In this document: one piece after another, positions 1 to 9,645 of the stretch | Position numbering within the stretch: the first letter of the stretch is position 1 | How the letters are laid out: every line of letters begins with the position of its first letter | DNA from: Acidobacteriota bacterium | GTDB lineage: Bacteria > Acidobacteriota > Thermoanaerobaculia > Multivoradales > Multivoraceae | DNA: 64,000 nt | Direction of reading: 5' to 3' | Assembly (NCBI GenBank): GCA_028877275.1 | Contig: JAPPFP010000006.1 | Coordinates: forward strand, 702,775 to 766,774 | Notes under the pieces: model-generated | The model's database searches: none | Told to the model about the DNA's origin: nothing | The model's input: only the letters and a program-made list of their open reading frames with translations | Translations under genes and position numbers: made by a program

Positions 1-1
1 C

Positions 2-1426
<1,425 letters not shown>

Positions 1427-1427
1427 C

Positions 1428-2036
1428 ATGGGCCTGATGACTCTGGACGTGCCGGAGGCGTCGGCGGGCTACAGCCACTACGGCGTGCTGGCCCGCTTCG
1501 AGACGGCCAAGGCCCTCTACCGGGCCTGTGAGGCGGTCCGCGACGCCGGCTACTCGAAATGGGACGCGCTGACGCCGTTTCCGGTGCACGGTCTCGAGAA
1601 GGCGATGGGGCTGAAGCCGTCCAAGCTGCCGTTCCTCGTGCTCGCCACGGGACTTACCGGCGCCGGGCTCGGCTTCGCCTTGCAGAGCTGGGTCCACATC
1701 CTGGGCTATCCGCTGGTCATCAGCGGCAAGCCGCTGTTCACCTGGCCGGCGTTCGTGCCGGTCACCTTCGAACTCGGCGTGCTCGGCGCGGCCCTGGGAG
1801 CGGTGCTGGGCATGTTCGCCTTCAACAAGCTGCCCACGTACCACCATCCCCTGTTCCGGTCGAAGAACTTCGCGAGGGTCACGGACGACGGCCTGTTCAT
1901 CGCCATCGAGGCCTGGGACCCGAAGTACGACGACCGGGACACGGCCGAGTTCCTGAGCGGGCTCGGCGCGGTCGAGGTGGAGCACGTGCCGATCGACGAT
2001 CCGACCGAAGACGGTGAGGCGGGAGGCGCCGGCTGA
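1428..2036 (+). CDS. actD: Alternative complex III subunit ActD (DUF3341)
   Basis: A 202-residue DUF3341 protein, the small membrane subunit that packs against ActC and ActF. The N-terminal cytoplasmic domain carries the family pattern in which an FExxxAL-type segment and a GY..WDALTPFPVHG stretch precede two transmembrane helices (roughly residues 68-92 and 103-127). The C-terminal part holds the conserved LP.YHHPLF segment followed by a soluble domain. The stop codon overlaps the ATG of the next gene by one base. In Rhodothermus-type operons a monohaem cytochrome gene (actE) lies between actD and actF; here nothing fits between them. Confidence 0.92.
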   Translation: MGLMTLDVPEASAGYSHYGVLARFETAKALYRACEAVRDAGYSKWDALTPFPVHGLEKAMGLKPSKLPFLVLATGLTGAGLGFALQSWVHILGYPLVISGKPLFTWPAFVPVTFELGVLGAALGAVLGMFAFNKLPTYHHPLFRSKNFARVTDDGLFIAIEAWDPKYDDRDTAEFLSGLGAVEVEHVPIDDPTEDGEAGGAG

Positions 2037-3271
2037 TGGCTCACGGCCCGCGCATCGTTCGCCTCGATCAACTGGTCATTCGGCCGGGCAGCGGCTGGGC
2101 GCGCCTGCCGCTGATCGCTGGTGTGGTCGGCGTCGTCTTCACGGTTCTGTCGATCGTGCTGGCGATGGGCTCCAAGGAGAGCACGAAGCAGTTCTTCCAC
2201 TCCTGGCTCGTGGCCGTCGTCTTCTTCCTCTGCATCGGGCTCGGCTGTCTGTTCTTCGTGCTGATTCACCACGCGACGAAGGCCGGCTGGGGCGTCGTTG
2301 TGCGCCGTCTGGCCGAGAACCTGGCCTGTACGGTGCCGGTGCTGGCGGTCCTGTTCATTCCGGTGGTGGCCCTGGGCATGTACGACCTGTTCCACTGGAC
2401 CCACGCCGACGCGGTGGCGCATGACCGGTTGCTGCAGGTCAAGGAGCCGTGGCTCAACGAGACGGGCTTCTGGATTCGGACCGTCATCTACTTCGTGGTC
2501 TGGAGTGGGTTGGCGCTCTACTTCCGGAACGCGTCCCGGCGTCAGGACGACAGCGGCGACGAGGCGCTCTCGCGCCGCATGGCGCGATTCAGTCCCGTTG
2601 CCGTCGCCCTGTTCGCGATCACGCTGACGTTCGCCGGCTTCGACTGGCTGATGTCGCTGGAGCCGCACTGGTACTCGACGATGTTCGGCGTCTACTTCTT
2701 CGCCGGTACGGTCGTCTCGGCGTTCGCGGCGCTGACGGTCCTGACACTGGCATTCGAACGGTCGGGCCACTTCCGGGGCGTGATCACCGGCGAGCACTTC
2801 CACGATCTCGGCAAGCTGCTGTTCGCGTTCACCGTGTTCTGGGCCTACATCGCCTTCAGTCAGTTCTTCCTGATCTGGTACGCGAACATTCCGGAGGAAA
2901 CGAACTGGTTCCTGAGCCGCCTGCACGGCACGGCTGACAATCCGGCTGCCTGGCGCCCGGCGACCCTGCTGCTGGCCATCGGCCACTTTGCCGTCCCGTT
3001 CTTCTTCCTCATGCCCCGGACGATCAAGCGCAATCGCACCCTGCTGCTGATCGGCGCGGTCTGGATGCTGGTCATGCACCTGTGGGATGTGTTCTGGCTG
3101 GTCATGCCGAACCTGCACCGGGAGATGACGTTCAGCCTTCTCGACCTGACTTCCCTGCTCGGCGTTGGCGGCCTGTTCCTGGCAACCGCGGGGTGGCTGC
3201 TGAGCCGCGGCTCGCTGGTGCCGTCCCGGGATCCGCGGCTGGTCGAATCCCTGGCCTTCGAGAACATCTGA
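2036..3271 (+). CDS. actF: Alternative complex III subunit ActF (quinol:cytochrome c oxidoreductase membrane subunit)
   Basis: A 411-residue polytopic membrane protein with about ten predicted helices and the ActF hallmarks, including the F.GFDWLMSLEPHWYSTMFG segment near residues 199-216 and a YANIPEET motif near residue 280. It is the second NrfD-like subunit of alternative complex III. The start ATG overlaps the actD stop, which indicates translational coupling. It is the last gene of the complex in this window. An interval of about 118 bp separates it from the cupredoxin-like gene, leaving room for a separate promoter. Confidence 0.92.
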   Translation: MAHGPRIVRLDQLVIRPGSGWARLPLIAGVVGVVFTVLSIVLAMGSKESTKQFFHSWLVAVVFFLCIGLGCLFFVLIHHATKAGWGVVVRRLAENLACTVPVLAVLFIPVVALGMYDLFHWTHADAVAHDRLLQVKEPWLNETGFWIRTVIYFVVWSGLALYFRNASRRQDDSGDEALSRRMARFSPVAVALFAITLTFAGFDWLMSLEPHWYSTMFGVYFFAGTVVSAFAALTVLTLAFERSGHFRGVITGEHFHDLGKLLFAFTVFWAYIAFSQFFLIWYANIPEETNWFLSRLHGTADNPAAWRPATLLLAIGHFAVPFFFLMPRTIKRNRTLLLIGAVWMLVMHLWDVFWLVMPNLHREMTFSLLDLTSLLGVGGLFLATAGWLLSRGSLVPSRDPRLVESLAFENI

Positions 3272-3308
3272 GGCGTCTACCGGCCGCACTGTCCGTCAGT
3301 CGTTCGTC

Positions 3309-3337
3309 TTGTTCCACCCGCCGGTCCTTGCTACGCT
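3309..3337 (+). promoter_or_regulatory. Possible sigma70-type promoter for the cupredoxin/oxidase genes
   Basis: TTGTTC at 3309-3314 is separated by exactly 17 bp from TACGCT at 3332-3337. Each hexamer matches about half of its consensus. It lies in the 118-bp gap after actF and about 50 bp before the cupredoxin start. It is a pattern match only. Confidence 0.3.
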
Positions 3338-3389
3338 GCGCACCGTCTCAGGACCTATTGCAACACCTCCCCAGTCAAGGAGCATCGAC

Positions 3390-4106
3390 ATGATTCCGAA
3401 GCAGACGATCCGCGTCTGTGCCGTTCTTCTCGCCTTCGCCCTGGCTTCCTCCTCGGTTGCCCTCGGCGGCACGATTGTCGGCAAGGTCACGTACGAAGGC
3501 CGTACCCCTCCGCAACGTCCGATGAGGATGGACGCGGACCCGAAGTGTGCCGAGAAGCACAGCGGCACGGTCCTCGACCAGACCTTCATGATCGGGGACG
3601 GCGGCGCCTTCGCCAATGTCTTCCTGGTGATCACCGACGGCCTCGAAGGGAAGTCCTTCGACACGCCTTCGCAGCCGGTCGTGATGGACCAGAACGGTTG
3701 CATCTACACGCCCCGCGTCATGGGCATCCAGGTCGGACAGCAGTTCAAGGTGAAGAACTCGGACGGCCTGCTGCACAACGTGCACTCGCTGTCCAAGGAC
3801 AACCCCCCGTTCAACCGGGCGATGCCGGCCAGCGTGACCGAGGCCGACTACAGCTTCGACAAGACGGAGCGCTTCCGCATCAAGTGCGACGTCCATCCCT
3901 GGATGACTTCCTGGGTGACGGTCGTCGATCATCCGTTCTACGCGGTGTCGGGCGCCGACGGCTCCTTCCGCATCGAGAACGTCCCGGCCGGCACCTACAC
4001 GATCGAGGCCCGGCATGAGTTCGAGAGGTTCAAGATCTACTCGGAGACCGTCGAGGTCAGCGGCAGCGGCGAAGCGACGGTCAACTTCGTCTTCAAGCCG
4101 GAGTAG
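3390..4106 (+). CDS. Secreted cupredoxin-like protein with C-terminal carboxypeptidase-regulatory-like fold
   Basis: A 238-residue exported protein. The chosen start is ATG 3390, preceded by AAGGAG with a 7-nt spacer and followed by a signal peptide of about 26 residues; the longer upstream frame has no such signals. The middle of the protein resembles a type 1 copper fold: a histidine in LLHNVHS near residue 130 and a Cys-His-Met cluster in KCDVHPWM near residue 170. The last 60 residues (DGSFRIENVPAGTYTIEA) form a regulatory-like beta-sandwich. It sits exactly between alternative complex III and oxidase subunit I, so it is a candidate electron carrier between the two complexes, or a copper chaperone. 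Function is inferred from motif and position only. Confidence 0.75.
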   Translation: MIPKQTIRVCAVLLAFALASSSVALGGTIVGKVTYEGRTPPQRPMRMDADPKCAEKHSGTVLDQTFMIGDGGAFANVFLVITDGLEGKSFDTPSQPVVMDQNGCIYTPRVMGIQVGQQFKVKNSDGLLHNVHSLSKDNPPFNRAMPASVTEADYSFDKTERFRIKCDVHPWMTSWVTVVDHPFYAVSGADGSFRIENVPAGTYTIEARHEFERFKIYSETVEVSGSGEATVNFVFKPE

Positions 4107-4147
4107 ACGAGGAACCCTCAGCAAGTAGCTAGAAAGGAGCGGCGTCC

Positions 4148-5905
4148 ATGGCGGAGCCCGTTCACGCTTCACCTGCACACGACGAGCATCACCACGAGCA
4201 GAGCTTCTGGCGGAAGTACATCTTCTCGACCGATCACAAGGTGATCGGCGTCCAGTACTCGGTCACGGGTCTGGCGTTTCTCTTCTTCGGGTTCGTCCTG
4301 ATGATGGTGATGCGCTGGAATCTCGCGTACCCGGGCGAGCCGATCCCGTTCATCGGCTCGCTCCTTGGCGACAACCGGGCGCCCGGCGGCATCATGCTGC
4401 CGGACTTCTACAACGAGCTCGGCGCGATGCACGGTACGATCATGGTGTTCCTGGGCGTCGTTCCACTGGCGGTCGGCGGCTTCGGCAACTTCGTCATGCC
4501 GCTGCAGCTCGGCGCCCCGGACATGGCCTTCCCGCGGATCAACATGATCAGCTACTGGTGCCTGTTCATGGGCGGCGTGACGATGTTCGCCAGCTTCTTC
4601 CTGCCGAACGGCGCCGCGGGCAACGGCTGGACCTCCTACTCGCCGCTGGCCGACATCGCGCTGAACGGCCAGACCGCCTGGCTGATCGGGATGATCTTTC
4701 TGATCACATCGTCCCTGCTGGGCGCGATCAACTTCATCACCACGGCGATCCAGCTCCGCGCGCCCGGCATGACCTGGATGCGTCTGCCGTTCTTCTGCTG
4801 GGCCCAGATCGTGACCGCCTTCCTCCTGCTGCTGGCCTTCCCGCCGCTCGAGGCCGCGGGCGTGCTGCAGTTGATGGACCGGGTCGCGAACACGAGCTTC
4901 TTCATTCCGGAAGGGCTGGTGGTCGGCGGCGAGGTGCTTGAACGGAGCGGAGGCGGCAGCCCGCTGCTCTGGCAGCACCTGTTCTGGTTCCTGGCCCACC
5001 CGGAGGTCTACGTGCTCATCCTGCCGGCGATGGGGATCGTCGCCGAGGTGATCGCGAACAACTCGCGCAAGCCGCTCTGGGGCTACCGCTCGATGGTCTA
5101 CTCGCTGATCTTCCTCGGCTTCATGAGCTTCATCGTCTGGGCGCACCACATGTTCATCACCGGCATGGGTTCGGTGATGTCGACCTTCTTCCAGACGACG
5201 ACGATGATCATCTCGATCCCGTCGGTCATCATCCTGAGCGCGCTGTTCATCTCGCTATGGGGCGGTTCGATCCGCTACAACACGCCGATGCTGTTCGCGC
5301 TCGGCTTCCTGCCGATGTTCGGCATAGGAGGGCTGACCGGGCTGCCGCTCGGTCTCTCGGCGGCGGACATTCCGCTCCACGACACCTACTACGTGATCGG
5401 GCACTTCCACTACGTGGTGGCGCCCGGAACCCTGTTCGCGCTGTTCGCCGGCGTCTACTACTGGTTCCCCAAGGTGACGGGGCGCAAGATGAACGAGTTC
5501 CTGGGCAAACTCCACTTCTGGCCCTCTCTCGTCTTCATGAACGGCGTCTTTTTCCCGATGATGATCCAGGGTCTGAACGGCGTCTCCCGGCGGCTCGCGG
5601 ACGGCGGCATCACCTACGACTTCGCGGGCGAGGTCGCCGGTCTGAACCGGATGATGTCGGTTTCGGCCTGGTGCCTGGCGGTGGCCCAGATTCCGTTCAT
5701 CATCAACTTCTTCATGAGCATCCGGAACGGCGAGAAGGCCGGACGCAACCCCTGGAACTCGACCACCGTCGAGTGGCTGGCGCCGTCGCCGGCTCCGCAC
5801 GGCAACTTCGATCAGCCGATCGAGGTCGTGCGCGGGCCGTACGAGTACAGCGTCCCGGGTAGCGACAAGGACTACGTCCCACAGGCCGAACCGGCCTCAA
5901 CCTGA
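4148..5905 (+). CDS. ctaD: Cytochrome c oxidase subunit I (A-type haem-copper oxidase)
   Basis: Catalytic subunit, 585 residues. Visible ligands: His95 (low-spin haem), His284 and His333/His334 (CuB), His419 (high-spin haem) and His421 (low-spin haem). The HPEVY motif at 284-288 supplies the crosslinked Tyr288 and the D-channel glutamate Glu286, and the D-channel entry aspartate is Asp125. From about residue 284 onward the numbering coincides with the Rhodobacter sphaeroides enzyme. The oddity is the K-channel: Thr352 is kept, but the TGIK motif reads SVII, so Lys362 is Ile. The Shine-Dalgarno GAAAGGAG precedes ATG 4148. It lies upstream of subunits III, IV and II in one likely operon. The product is an inner-membrane oxygen reductase. 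Confidence 0.96.
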   Translation: MAEPVHASPAHDEHHHEQSFWRKYIFSTDHKVIGVQYSVTGLAFLFFGFVLMMVMRWNLAYPGEPIPFIGSLLGDNRAPGGIMLPDFYNELGAMHGTIMVFLGVVPLAVGGFGNFVMPLQLGAPDMAFPRINMISYWCLFMGGVTMFASFFLPNGAAGNGWTSYSPLADIALNGQTAWLIGMIFLITSSLLGAINFITTAIQLRAPGMTWMRLPFFCWAQIVTAFLLLLAFPPLEAAGVLQLMDRVANTSFFIPEGLVVGGEVLERSGGGSPLLWQHLFWFLAHPEVYVLILPAMGIVAEVIANNSRKPLWGYRSMVYSLIFLGFMSFIVWAHHMFITGMGSVMSTFFQTTTMIISIPSVIILSALFISLWGGSIRYNTPMLFALGFLPMFGIGGLTGLPLGLSAADIPLHDTYYVIGHFHYVVAPGTLFALFAGVYYWFPKVTGRKMNEFLGKLHFWPSLVFMNGVFFPMMIQGLNGVSRRLADGGITYDFAGEVAGLNRMMSVSAWCLAVAQIPFIINFFMSIRNGEKAGRNPWNSTTVEWLAPSPAPHGNFDQPIEVVRGPYEYSVPGSDKDYVPQAEPAST

Positions 5906-5925
5906 CCGTCCGAGGACCTCAAGAG

Positions 5926-6525
5926 ATGGAAATCCCCTACACGGTAGAGGCCCACCCCGAAACCGGCCTCAACAACGGCAAGATCGGGATCTGGCTGTTC
6001 CTGACGTCGGAGGTCATGCTGTTCGGGGCGCTGTTTGCCACGTTCATCATGCTGCGCCTGGGATCGGATGGCAACTGGGCCGCGATGCAGGCCGAAGCGG
6101 AGCTCAACATTCCGCTGGCGACGCTCAACACCGCGGTGCTGATCGCCTCGAGTCTGACGATGGTCATGGCCTGGGCCTCGCTGATGCGCGGACAACTGGG
6201 CCGCTTCAAGCTGTTCGGCTGGCTGACCGTCGGCTGCGGCGGCATCTTCCTGGTCATCAAGTACTTCGAGTACACCGCGAAGTTCGAGCATCACCACTAC
6301 CCGGAGTCGAGCACCTTCCTCGCCATCTACTTCGCGATGACCGGGCTCCACGCCCTGCACGTGATCGGCGGCATGGCCTGGAACGCCTACTTCACGGGGC
6401 CGGGGTCGAAGGTGTTCCACACGAACCGGCAGTGGCTGACCGACCGGGTCGAGCACTCCGGCCTGTTCTGGCACTTTGTCGATCTGGTGTGGATCTTCCT
6501 CTTCCCCGTCTTCTACCTGCTGTAG
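5926..6525 (+). CDS. ctaE: Cytochrome c oxidase subunit III
   Basis: A 199-residue haem-copper oxidase subunit III of the short, five-helix type found in caa3/bo3-like operons. It begins MEIPYTVE and keeps the glutamate in the first-helix LTSEVMLFGALFATF segment and the TGLHALHVIGG motif, which are family signatures. It ends with a hydrophobic helix. It starts 20 bp after ctaD. Confidence 0.94.
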   Translation: MEIPYTVEAHPETGLNNGKIGIWLFLTSEVMLFGALFATFIMLRLGSDGNWAAMQAEAELNIPLATLNTAVLIASSLTMVMAWASLMRGQLGRFKLFGWLTVGCGGIFLVIKYFEYTAKFEHHHYPESSTFLAIYFAMTGLHALHVIGGMAWNAYFTGPGSKVFHTNRQWLTDRVEHSGLFWHFVDLVWIFLFPVFYLL

Positions 6526-6577
6526 CGGACGCCTGCCGCCCTGAATCTCTGGTCAACCCTGGAGCGAGTCGCATTCC

Positions 6578-6907
6578 ATGAGTGAACACGTCGATATCGA
6601 CAAGCAGGTCCGCATCTACTTCCTGGTGTTCGGCGCCCTGATGGTGGGCACTGCCGCCACGGTCGGCGCGTACTACCTGGACGTCTCGGTGCCGGTGGCC
6701 CTCACCATCGGCCTGTTCATCGCCAGCGTCAAGGCGTCGCTGGTCGCCTGCTTCTTCATGCACCTGATCGACGAGAAGAAGATCATCTACTGGACGCTGG
6801 CGCTGACGGTGGCCTTCTTCATCGCGCTGATGGCGTTGCCCATCCTGACGTCGGTCACCGACCAGGTCGGGGACTTCGCCGAGGTCGAGGCGCACGAGCC
6901 GCACTGA
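6578..6907 (+). CDS. ctaF: Cytochrome c oxidase subunit IV (CtaF/CyoD-like)
   Basis: A 109-residue three-helix membrane protein of the prokaryotic cytochrome c oxidase subunit IV family. The KASLVACFFMHL segment near residues 50-61 is the family hallmark. It follows ctaE after about 50 bp that contains a weak GGAG. It is a small accessory subunit, thought in related oxidases to stabilise the complex. Confidence 0.9.
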   Translation: MSEHVDIDKQVRIYFLVFGALMVGTAATVGAYYLDVSVPVALTIGLFIASVKASLVACFFMHLIDEKKIIYWTLALTVAFFIALMALPILTSVTDQVGDFAEVEAHEPH

Positions 6908-6925
6908 CGGCCCCATGAACGCGTC

Positions 6926-7399
6926 ATGAACCTGAAGGTCATTCACATCGTCTTCGTCGGCAGCGCCGTTCTCCTGGCGCTGTTCTTCGGCGGCTGGTGT
7001 CTGGCGCAGGGGAGCGCGTACGCGGTAGGCGCCGTTCTGTCCTTCGCGGTCGCCGCGGCGCTCGTCTGGTACGGCATCTGGTTCTGGCGGAAGATCACGA
7101 CGCCCGAGGAGGAGTGGGCTCGCAGGCGCAAGCTGTTCCGCACGATTCCCGTTGCCGTGGTGGCCTGGCTCTTCGCCTCCGAACCGGCGGCCTGGGCCTG
7201 CTCGGTCTGCTACGGGGCTGCCGAAGGGACGATGATCGACGCGGCCCGTGCCGGCGTCTGGTTTCTGCTGGCGGCGGTCTTCGTGATGCAGGGCGCCTTC
7301 GTCCTCTTCTTTCTCTATCTCCGGCGCCGCGCGCGGCGCCTTCGTACCGACCCGGTGCCGCCCTGGTGGAGCACCGTTGAGGAGCCTGTCAAGTCATGA
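6926..7399 (+). CDS. Uncharacterised membrane protein inside the oxidase operon
   Basis: A 157-residue protein with about four predicted helices: two N-terminal helices, a short basic loop (WARRRKLFRTIP), then a helix ending in an Ala-Cys-Ser-Val-Cys-Tyr-Gly segment that could follow a signal-like cleavage site, and a final helix with an Arg-rich end. An upstream ATG at 6915 runs into a stop after three codons, so 6926 is the start. Its last codons overlap the start of ctaC by 4 bp (ATGA type), which ties it to oxidase expression. I recognise no family. The two cysteines in CSVC could bind metal or haem on the outer face, but that is speculation. Confidence 0.75.
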   Translation: MNLKVIHIVFVGSAVLLALFFGGWCLAQGSAYAVGAVLSFAVAAALVWYGIWFWRKITTPEEEWARRRKLFRTIPVAVVAWLFASEPAAWACSVCYGAAEGTMIDAARAGVWFLLAAVFVMQGAFVLFFLYLRRRARRLRTDPVPPWWSTVEEPVKS

Positions 7400-8199
7400 T
7401 GGATGCCATGTTCCCGGCCGCGGCGTCGGAGCACGCCGGCCGGATCGACAACATGATCGACGCGGTGCACTACCTGATGCTCGCGCTCTTCATCGTCTGG
7501 GGCGTGTTCTTCGTGTACGTGCTGATGCGCTTCCGCGCCAGCCGCAACCCGAAGGCGGACTACGTCGGCGTCAAGAGCAAGATGAGCACCTACGGTGAGG
7601 TCGCCGTGGCGATCGCGGAAGGGATTCTCCTGCTCGGCTTCTCGATCCCGATGTGGGCGGAGCGCGTGGACGAAGTGCCGCCGGAGTCCGACGCGACGGT
7701 GATACGGGTCGTGGCGCAGCAGTTCGCGTGGAACGTCTGGTATCCGGGGGCCGACGGCGAGTTCGGCGCGCAGGACCTGTCACTGATAGACGAAGCGACC
7801 AATCCGATCGGCCTCGACCGCGACAGCGAGGCCGGCGCCGACGACATCTGGACGGTGAATCAGTTGCACCTCCCGGTCGACAAGCCAGCGATCATCCACC
7901 TGTCGTCCAAGGACGTGATCCACAGCTTCAACCTGCCGAACATGCGGATCAAGCAGGACACGATCCCGGGCATCTCGATTCCGGTCTGGTTCGTGCCGAC
8001 CAAGACGACGGCCCAGATCCGCGAAGAAACCGGCAACCCGGACTACGTGTACGAGATCGCCTGCGCCCAACTCTGCGGCAACAGCCACTACTCGATGCGC
8101 GGCTTCCTGACCGTGCATACCGAGGAAGAGTTCCAGGCCTGGCTCGACGAGGAGGCGTCGTACCTCACCGGCAGCGACGACGACTTCTTCGACTTCTAG
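7396..8199 (+). CDS. ctaC: Cytochrome c oxidase subunit II (CuA-containing)
   Basis: A 267-residue protein with two N-terminal helices (about residues 25-47 and 68-88) and a periplasmic cupredoxin domain. The CuA site is complete: the first His in DVIHSFNLP, then C-x3-C-x3-H-x2-M in CAQLCGNSHYSM. The chain ends soon after the CuA domain with an acidic tail, so there is no fused cytochrome c domain and the enzyme is aa3-like rather than caa3. The start overlaps the previous stop by 4 bp. It closes the respiratory operon. Confidence 0.95.
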   Translation: MMDAMFPAAASEHAGRIDNMIDAVHYLMLALFIVWGVFFVYVLMRFRASRNPKADYVGVKSKMSTYGEVAVAIAEGILLLGFSIPMWAERVDEVPPESDATVIRVVAQQFAWNVWYPGADGEFGAQDLSLIDEATNPIGLDRDSEAGADDIWTVNQLHLPVDKPAIIHLSSKDVIHSFNLPNMRIKQDTIPGISIPVWFVPTKTTAQIREETGNPDYVYEIACAQLCGNSHYSMRGFLTVHTEEEFQAWLDEEASYLTGSDDDFFDF

Positions 8200-8236
8200 G
8201 CGGTCGCGTCGGCGTCCACGCCGGCTGCCCTGGGTG

Positions 8237-8242
8237 TACGCT
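8237..8242 (+). promoter_or_regulatory. Putative -10 box (TACGCT) immediately upstream of the Gfo/Idh/MocA gene
   Basis: TACGCT ends 8 nt before ATG 8251 and there is no Shine-Dalgarno in between. Transcription starting at the usual distance would begin at or next to the start codon, as expected for a leaderless mRNA. It is one of several such arrangements in the window. Confidence 0.4.
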
Positions 8243-8250
8243 CACGGTTC

Positions 8251-9645
8251 ATGACCGGGTGGACACCCCTCTGGGGACGCCGCGAGCTGTTGAAAGCGGC
8301 CTGGGTAGGGCCCTCGGCGGCGGCCGCCGCGTTTGGCGCCCGCGCCGCGGCGAGTCAGGAACCCGACGAAGACGGGGCCGCGGGGCAGCCGGACGAAGCG
8401 GCGCTCGAGGCATACCGGGCGGGCTTCGCCGCGCCGCCGCTCGAGCGGGTGCGGATCGGTTTCGTCGGCGTCGGCCTCCAGGGCGGAGGTCACGTCCGGA
8501 ACTTCCTCCGCATCGACGACGTCGACGTCGTCGCGGTCTGCGACATCGACGGGCCTCGCGCCGAGGAGGTCGCCTCGTGGGTCGTCGACGCGGACAACGA
8601 GCCGCCGGAGCTCTACACGCGAGGCGAGACGGACTTCAAGCGTCTCTGCGAGCGCGACGACATCGACCTCGTCTTCAATGCGACTCCCTGGCGATGGCAC
8701 GTTCCGGTCTGCGTCGAGGCGATGGAGACCGGGAAGCACACGGCGGTCGAGGTGCCGGCCGCAATCACGCTCGAGGGCTGCTGGCGCCTGGTCGAGACCG
8801 CCGAACGCACCGCGCGGCACTGCGTGATGATGGAGAACTGCAACTACGGCCGCAGCGAAATGATGGTCCTCAACATGGTGCGCCAGGGCCTGCTGGGCGA
8901 CCTTCTTCACGGCGAAGCGGCCTACATTCACGACCTGCGGTCGATCAAGTTCTCCGATCGCAACGAGGGGCTGTGGCGCCTGCAGCACTCCGTGGAACGC
9001 AACGCGAACCTCTACCCGACCCATGGCCTTGGACCGGTGGCGCAATGCATGGACATCAACCGGGGCGACTGCTTCGACTACCTCGTCTCGCTGTCGAGCC
9101 CGGCCAAGGGGCTGGCGCTCTACGCGGCGGAGCGGTTCGGCACCGACGATCCGCGGGCCAACGTCCGCTACGCCCTGGGTGACATGAACTCGAGCCTGAT
9201 CCGGACGCGGCGCGGTCGCAGCATTCTGCTGCAGCACGACACGACGACGCCCAGGCCGTACAGCCGGCTCAACCTGGTGCAGGGTACCCGTGGCGTGTTC
9301 GCGGGCTTTCCGGACCGGATCTTCATCGAAGGCGAGGCCGAGGGGCACGAGTGGAGCGACGTCGAGCCCTACCGGGAGCGGTTCGAACATCCACTGTGGG
9401 CGGAGCGGGCCGGCGATGCCGAGAGCGCCGGCCACGGCGGCATGGACTACCTCGAGGACTACCGGCTGGTCCGCTGCCTGCTCGAGGGCACACCCACCGA
9501 CATGGACGTCTACGACGCGGCGGCGCTGTCGGCGCCGGTCGAGTTGAGCGAACTATCGGTCGCGCGGGGCAGCGAGCCGGTCGAGTTTCCCGACTTCACC
9601 CGCGGCGCCTACCGGACGCGGCCGCCTCTGGGGATCGTCGCCTGA
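8251..9645 (+). CDS. Gfo/Idh/MocA-family NAD(P)-dependent oxidoreductase, GH109-like, Tat-type signal
   Basis: A 464-residue protein. A twin-arginine signal (GRRELLKAAW followed by an Ala-rich stretch) suggests folded export with bound cofactor. The Rossmann motif GFVGVGLQGGGHVRN at about residues 70-84 and the AVCDID that follows match the GH109 branch of the Gfo/Idh/MocA family, whose members hydrolyse alpha-N-acetylgalactosaminides by a transient NAD-dependent oxidation. The substrate here cannot be read from sequence. The next gene begins within its stop codon. Confidence 0.85.
   Translation: MTGWTPLWGRRELLKAAWVGPSAAAAAFGARAAASQEPDEDGAAGQPDEAALEAYRAGFAAPPLERVRIGFVGVGLQGGGHVRNFLRIDDVDVVAVCDIDGPRAEEVASWVVDADNEPPELYTRGETDFKRLCERDDIDLVFNATPWRWHVPVCVEAMETGKHTAVEVPAAITLEGCWRLVETAERTARHCVMMENCNYGRSEMMVLNMVRQGLLGDLLHGEAAYIHDLRSIKFSDRNEGLWRLQHSVERNANLYPTHGLGPVAQCMDINRGDCFDYLVSLSSPAKGLALYAAERFGTDDPRANVRYALGDMNSSLIRTRRGRSILLQHDTTTPRPYSRLNLVQGTRGVFAGFPDRIFIEGEAEGHEWSDVEPYRERFEHPLWAERAGDAESAGHGGMDYLEDYRLVRCLLEGTPTDMDVYDAAALSAPVELSELSVARGSEPVEFPDFTRGAYRTRPPLGIVA

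Noticed and set aside
5191..5260. A frameshift explaining the missing CoxI lysine
   Set aside because: Residue numbering on both sides stays in register with the Rhodobacter enzyme and the helix remains hydrophobic, so a point replacement fits better.
7396..8199. A caa3-type fused cytochrome c domain on CoxII
   Set aside because: No CxxCH occurs after the CuA site; the protein ends in an acidic tail.
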